Source of the DNA: an uncultured Muribaculaceae bacterium
GTDB taxonomy: Bacteria; Bacteroidota; Bacteroidia; Bacteroidales; Muribaculaceae
Assembly (NCBI GenBank): GCA_910578365.1
Contig: CAJTRC010000088.1
Span: 1-7,728 of the forward strand
Length of the DNA stretch: 7,728 nt
Direction of reading: 5' to 3'
The notes under the pieces are model-generated. The model ran no database searches. It saw nothing but the letters and a program-made list of their open reading frames with translations, and was not told the DNA's origin. Of the stretch, positions 4,943 to 7,728 are shown in pieces; positions within the stretch are counted from its first letter, which is position 1, and each line of letters opens with the position of its first letter. A program made the position numbers and the translations under genes.

Positions 4943-5796
4943 TCTGTTGTGGTCTGTAGGCGCGAAGCCAGGGAATAAACGAGCGAACGTATTTCGGCGG
5001 CCTGCTCCATGGCGGCCTTGCCGCTCCGCAGTTCCTGCCATCCGATAGTGTCGCCGCACACCAGGGTGAATCGACTGCCGCGGGCGCGGAATATTTCGCT
5101 CGGCAAATATATCATCTCTATATTAAACTTCAAACCTAATTGTTTGCGTATTTTCGCAAAGTTATAAAAAAAATCGGAATTTCTGCCGCTGAAGTATAGC
5201 GGAACTACATCGCGGTGATGCTCGACTGCCTTGTTGACAAACATCTTCTGCCATTCCAGATCGGCGATTTCGCCATTTGAGCCGCGACGCGAACACAATC
5301 CGGCCGGAAACACCAGCACCGGGTCTTCGCCGGCAAAGGCCTCGTCGATTACACGTATACTTTCGCGGCTCTGGCTGCCGTGTTTGTTTACCGGCACGAA
5401 TACACTGCGCAGAGGTGCCACAGCATCGAGCAGATTGTTGACCACAAAATGCACCTTGCCGCCATAGCGTCGTGTAGCCCAGGCTATCAGGGCCATGCCG
5501 TCGAGGCCTCCAAGCGGATGGTTGCTCACAAACACTACCCTGCGCTGCGCAGGCGACGGCAGTTTGTCTTCGCCCACAACGGTGAGTCCGACGTCGAGGT
5601 CGGCGAGTACACCTTCGCAGAATTCCGCTCCCTCGCGCGGGAAATTATTTCGCAGCAGTTCGTTGAGGCGGTCCTGACACACGGTTTTCTCAAGATAGCG
5701 CAGCACAAAGCCGGGCACCAGCCGCGAATAGCGGCCGAGGCGCTCACGAACAATCTGTCGCAGGTTTATCTGTATGACTTTGGTTTGCTCTGTCAT
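4939..5796 (-). CDS. glsA: PlsC-family O-acyltransferase, GlsA-like
   Basis: The 285-aa product belongs to the lysophosphatidate-acyltransferase (PlsC) superfamily. Block I is VSNHPLGGLDG with His93 and Asp99 five residues apart (H-x5-D), where classical members have H-x4-D. The later block is VFPAGLCSRR (162-171) in place of the usual FPEGT/S. Further matches are FVPVNK (133-138) and DVVPLYFSGRNS (196-207). No strong transmembrane helix is evident; residues 25-35 are mildly hydrophobic. It is the first gene of a two-gene operon with the N-acyltransferase, the same pairing as OlsA-OlsB and GlsA-GlsB, so it probably esterifies the 3-hydroxyl of the N-acyl amino acid. The alternative, a phosphatidic-acid-forming PlsC, is less likely given the partner. 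Transcription starts very close to the ATG at 5796. Confidence 0.8.
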   Translation of the reverse strand: MTEQTKVIQINLRQIVRERLGRYSRLVPGFVLRYLEKTVCQDRLNELLRNNFPREGAEFCEGVLADLDVGLTVVGEDKLPSPAQRRVVFVSNHPLGGLDGMALIAWATRRYGGKVHFVVNNLLDAVAPLRSVFVPVNKHGSQSRESIRVIDEAFAGEDPVLVFPAGLCSRRGSNGEIADLEWQKMFVNKAVEHHRDVVPLYFSGRNSDFFYNFAKIRKQLGLKFNIEMIYLPSEIFRARGSRFTLVCGDTIGWQELRSGKAAMEQAAEIRSLVYSLASRLQTTTE

Positions 5797-5806
5797 AATC
5801 GTAGTG

Positions 5807-5814
5807 CAAATTTA
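5807..5814 (-). promoter_or_regulatory. -7 element for glsA-glsB
   Basis: The minus strand reads TAAATTTG here, a full TAnnTTTG match, only 10 nt before the glsA ATG. The transcript would start about 4-6 nt ahead of the start codon, so the mRNA is nearly leaderless. No good TTTG lies 19-21 nt upstream; the nearest are GTTA/TTAC. Confidence 0.55.
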
Positions 5815-5843
5815 CGATTTTAACTACATTTTTCGTAACTTTG
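5811..5843 (+). promoter_or_regulatory. Promoter of the plus-strand two-gene operon
   Basis: TAACTTTG (5836-5843) matches TAnnTTTG; TTTA (5811-5814), 21 nt upstream, is a possible -33 element and overlaps the glsA -7 element on the other strand. The predicted start is near 5850, leaving a leader of about 140 nt (5850-5990). That leader holds only a 4-bp hairpin (GCGG-TTTCG-CCGC, 5946-5958), an 18-codon open frame from ATG 5848, and an A-rich stretch before the start codon. Confidence 0.6.
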
Positions 5844-5990
5844 TAGCATGATTTTTTCAGTTAGTGCCGATTTTAAAATAAAACGATACAGTATATCGCT
5901 GTAAGTCACAATTATAACTGATACACCATTATATGACCTCATTCTGCGGTTTCGCCGCTAAAAAGGTGTTTAAATAATAAGAATAATAAA

Positions 5991-6686
5991 ATGACCAATC
6001 CGCTCAAACTTCTGGTATATGCTCCGAACGCAGCCTTCGTGATGCCTTATTTCGTACGCGAGTTCGCCGATTTTGAAGTTTCCGACAGCCTCGACTGCGA
6101 ATTCGACAAGGCAGTGATGGTTTCGAGCACCGATGTATATAACGCGGCCACCGGCAGCGGCCACGACGAAAGTACCCGGGTGCTGCAGGCCCACAGCCTG
6201 CTTAAGTTCGAAGATGAGTACCGCCGTGCCTGCGAGCGACGCGGAATACCCCCGACTATACTGCGTTGCCCTGCAATCGTTGGCACCGGCATGACCGGAC
6301 TGCCGCGCGAGATGGTAAATAAGATCTATCGCGGCACCTACATGCATATCAAAGGCGTGGAGGAGCATCTGAGCGTGATTCACGCCAGCGATGTAGCCAA
6401 AGCAGCGGCTTGCTGTCTGGACTCGGGCATGACACTCATAGCCACCGACGGCGAAGACCCCACATACAGCAGTCTGGCCGAAGCCCTGGCCTACAGACTC
6501 GACCAGAAACGCATATTCACCATCAGCGAGCGGTGGGCGCGATGGCGCTACAACTCGGCACTGTACAACACCCTTACCAACACACTTACATTCAGCAGCC
6601 TGCGCCTGCAGCAGGAATTCGGGTTCCGCCCTACTCCGGTATGCCTGTACCTGACAACCCACGTTTACGACGATGAAAGCCTCTGA
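5991..6686 (+). CDS. Degenerate SDR-like (NAD-dependent epimerase/dehydratase fold) protein
   Basis: The 231-aa product resembles extended short-chain dehydrogenases but is short and lacks key parts. KLLVYAPNAAFVMPYFVREF (6-25) sits where ILVTGANGFVG..LVREL is expected, with every glycine of the dinucleotide motif lost. About 65 residues that normally follow are missing before VSSTDVYNA (44-52), the counterpart of the SSxxVYG active-site strand. The catalytic YxxxK position reads HSLLK (68-72), with His for Tyr. LRCPAIVGTG (91-100) and EHLSVIHASDVAKAAA (125-140) match later family segments. It is therefore probably not a working oxidoreductase; a binding, structural or altered catalytic role is possible. 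The reading frame is intact and its end overlaps the next gene by 14 nt, so it looks like a maintained gene, not a decaying one. Confidence 0.75.
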   Translation: MTNPLKLLVYAPNAAFVMPYFVREFADFEVSDSLDCEFDKAVMVSSTDVYNAATGSGHDESTRVLQAHSLLKFEDEYRRACERRGIPPTILRCPAIVGTGMTGLPREMVNKIYRGTYMHIKGVEEHLSVIHASDVAKAAACCLDSGMTLIATDGEDPTYSSLAEALAYRLDQKRIFTISERWARWRYNSALYNTLTNTLTFSSLRLQQEFGFRPTPVCLYLTTHVYDDESL

Positions 6687-7509
6687 CATCCTGTCCTCCA
6701 TAGGCCTTATGGCCAAAAGCTTGGTGAAGATTGCCGCGTACTCGCGCAAAACCAATTTGAAGTGTCCGGCCGACGCCTCCGGCAACAGCATAATAGTGTT
6801 AGGCAACGGCCCCTCGCTTGCCGACACCATACGCGAACACGGCGCCAAGCTGGCCGGCTCGACGTGCATGGCAGTGAATTTTGCGGCAAACGCGCCCGAA
6901 TTCGCACGCCTCAAACCAAGGTATTACATTATGGCCGACCCCCATTTCTTCAACCGTACTGACGATGCCAACGTAAAGAAACTATATGCGTCGCTGGAGG
7001 CTATCGACTGGAAAATGACTCTGATTGTACCCAACAGCTTCCGTGCCACAGCCAAGGCTATGGTTGCCAATCCGGCTATAAATATATGCTATTTCAATTT
7101 CAACGGTCTTGAGGGTTCTCATTTCTTTGAGAATTTCTGCTATCGTCACAAACTTGGCATGCCGCGCCCACGCAATGTGCTTATCCCGGCGCTGATGTGC
7201 GCAATCTGGCTCGGTTATACCGATATAAAGATTGCCGGCGCCGACCACTCGTGGCTCCGCAGTATCTGGGTGAACGAAAACAACGAGGTAGTTTCAGTTC
7301 AGCCACATTTTTATAAGGAAGATAAAAAGGAGGAAAAGCGAGTACAAAGCGAGTACACAAACTACCGGCTGCACCAGATTCTGTACAGCTTTTATATAGC
7401 CTTCAAAAGCTACTTCGGAGTTCGCCGCTTCGCCGACAGGCATAATGTGAAAATCACGAATATCACCCCCGGCAGTTATATCGACGCCTTTGAGCGCGGA
7501 AGCCTTTAA
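6673..7509 (+). CDS. GNGPSL-motif protein (DUF115/MptE-like or GT42-like), function unknown
   Basis: The 278-aa product has SIIVLGNGPSLADTI (39-53), the nucleotide-binding-type opening shared by DUF115/MptE-like proteins and GT42 sialyltransferases. It continues with a second strand PRYYIMADPHFF (82-93) and a late segment ALMCAIWLGYTDIKIAGADH (173-192), the usual AI.LGY.eI...G.D arrangement of both groups. No signal peptide or transmembrane helix is seen; residues 1-30 are a basic amphipathic start. Genes of this kind often occur in surface-polysaccharide loci, so a sugar-transfer or nucleotide-sugar role is possible, but the substrate cannot be told. It is translationally coupled to the upstream SDR-like gene by a 14-nt overlap, and the operon ends at a strong terminator about 20 nt after its stop. 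Confidence 0.75.
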   Translation: MKASDILSSIGLMAKSLVKIAAYSRKTNLKCPADASGNSIIVLGNGPSLADTIREHGAKLAGSTCMAVNFAANAPEFARLKPRYYIMADPHFFNRTDDANVKKLYASLEAIDWKMTLIVPNSFRATAKAMVANPAINICYFNFNGLEGSHFFENFCYRHKLGMPRPRNVLIPALMCAIWLGYTDIKIAGADHSWLRSIWVNENNEVVSVQPHFYKEDKKEEKRVQSEYTNYRLHQILYSFYIAFKSYFGVRRFADRHNVKITNITPGSYIDAFERGSL

Positions 7510-7526
7510 AGCCGGTCCGACAATAC

Positions 7527-7559
7527 AAAAACGCCGTTTCTCTCGAAGCGGCGTTTTTT
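7527..7559 (+). terminator. Strong intrinsic, probably bidirectional terminator
   Basis: AAAAACGCCG with TTT (7527-7539) pairs with AAGCGGCGTTTTT (7546-7558), a 13-bp stem with one G-T pair and a 6-nt loop, followed by a U run. The A and T runs sit on both sides, so it can act in both directions. It ends the plus-strand operon. Confidence 0.9.
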
Positions 7560-7575
7560 GTAAGTGTATCTAACA

Positions 7576-7716
7576 CTAAATACCTAAAAACGCGAGTTCG
7601 GGATAAGGAACACCATAAAAAAGTTGAATCGGCAGCTTAAAAAAGTTGCCGATTCTTTTGGTAATATCACTGATATTTAGTAATTTAGAGGTGTCAAACA
7701 ATAAATACTGTATCAT
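7576..7716 (-). CDS. Possible 46-aa small ORF within the right repeat (doubtful)
   Basis: This is the counterpart of the small frame in the left repeat. It begins MIQYLLFDTSKL and runs to VPYPELA, then four non-repeat residues (FLGI) before TAG. Both copies keep the same start and open frame. Differences from the left copy are V/D, E/D, S/G, I/V and S/P, plus four silent changes. No ribosome binding site or promoter is seen, so coding is uncertain. Confidence 0.2.
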   Translation of the reverse strand: MIQYLLFDTSKLLNISDITKRIGNFFKLPIQLFYGVPYPELAFLGI

Positions 7717-7728
7717 GATTACCGAAAG
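7590..7728. repeat. Right copy of the 139-bp inverted repeat
   Basis: This is the inverted counterpart of 2-140, without gaps. Similarity starts sharply at ACGCGAGTTCGGGATAA (7590-7606) and runs to the last base of the window. The 7560-7589 stretch before it, after the terminator, is AT-rich with nothing recognisable. Here the repeat lies in non-coding DNA, whereas the left copy invades a gene end. Confidence 0.92.
7626..7655 (+). terminator. Repeat-borne hairpin, right copy
   Basis: GAATCGGCAGCTT and AAGTTGCCGATTC form a 13-bp stem with one G-U pair around AAAA, followed by TTTT. The C7630-G7651 pair replaces the A-T pair of the left copy. It could back up the operon terminator at 7527-7559 or be an RNA or DNA structure proper to the repeat. 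Confidence 0.55.

Noticed and set aside
4943..5059. 39-residue N-terminal extension of the N-acyltransferase
   Set aside because: It lies entirely within glsA, is Arg/Gly-rich and unlike the family; the ATGA-overlap start at 4942 begins the conserved protein.
5970..6914. Minus-strand open frame (314 codons) antisense to the plus-strand operon
   Set aside because: It spans two coupled genes with recognisable folds on the other strand, and its own product lacks any family motif.
2..7728. Complete insertion sequence or composite transposon
   Set aside because: No transposase, integrase or target-site duplication can be seen, and the bounded genes include rho, an ordinary core chromosomal gene.

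Overview
The window looks like a piece of a Bacteroidales chromosome (phylum Bacteroidota, gut-type; family not resolved). Three things point there. Promoters fit the Bacteroidota pattern TTTG-N19/21-TAnnTTTG, with an exact match ahead of rho. Rho carries the long Q/A/E- and N-rich disordered insert seen in Bacteroides. A PlsC-like O-acyltransferase and an OlsB-like N-acyltransferase sit together, resembling the glycine-lipid (gls) pair of Bacteroides. I see no transposase, integrase, CRISPR array, tRNA or rRNA.

Layout. Both ends carry the same 139-bp sequence in opposite orientation (2-140 and 7590-7728; 129/139 identical, ungapped). Each copy holds a hairpin, and one of its base pairs changes in a compensatory way between copies. 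Inside, the minus strand carries, in transcription order: the acyltransferase operon glsA-glsB (5796 to 4013, ATGA overlap); rho (3632 to 1626), with a strong promoter, a leader of about 227 nt containing a C6-T-C10 tract, and a terminator; a strongly structured RNA region of about 325 nt (about 1512 to 1187); and a lipoprotein with a TolB-like beta-propeller (1131 to 124) whose stop codon lies inside the left repeat. The plus strand carries a two-gene operon (5991-7509): a degenerate short-chain dehydrogenase-like protein, then a GNGPSL-motif protein (DUF115/MptE-like or GT42-like). It ends at a strong intrinsic terminator. The two transcription units diverge from a compact 5797-5850 promoter region.

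How the genes fit together. The acyltransferase pair probably makes a membrane aminolipid by N-acylation followed by O-acylation. The lipoprotein is an envelope protein, and the plus-strand pair may act in surface-glycan metabolism (inference only). Rho is the termination factor. Its leader combines a C-rich, rut-like stretch with a possible small ORF encoding a PPSPPP run, which suggests autogenous control.

Most interesting points: the unidentified structured RNA between rho and the lipoprotein gene, including mutually exclusive pairings; the rho leader; the terminal inverted repeats with covariation; and the pseudo-SDR that has lost its glycine motif and its catalytic tyrosine.
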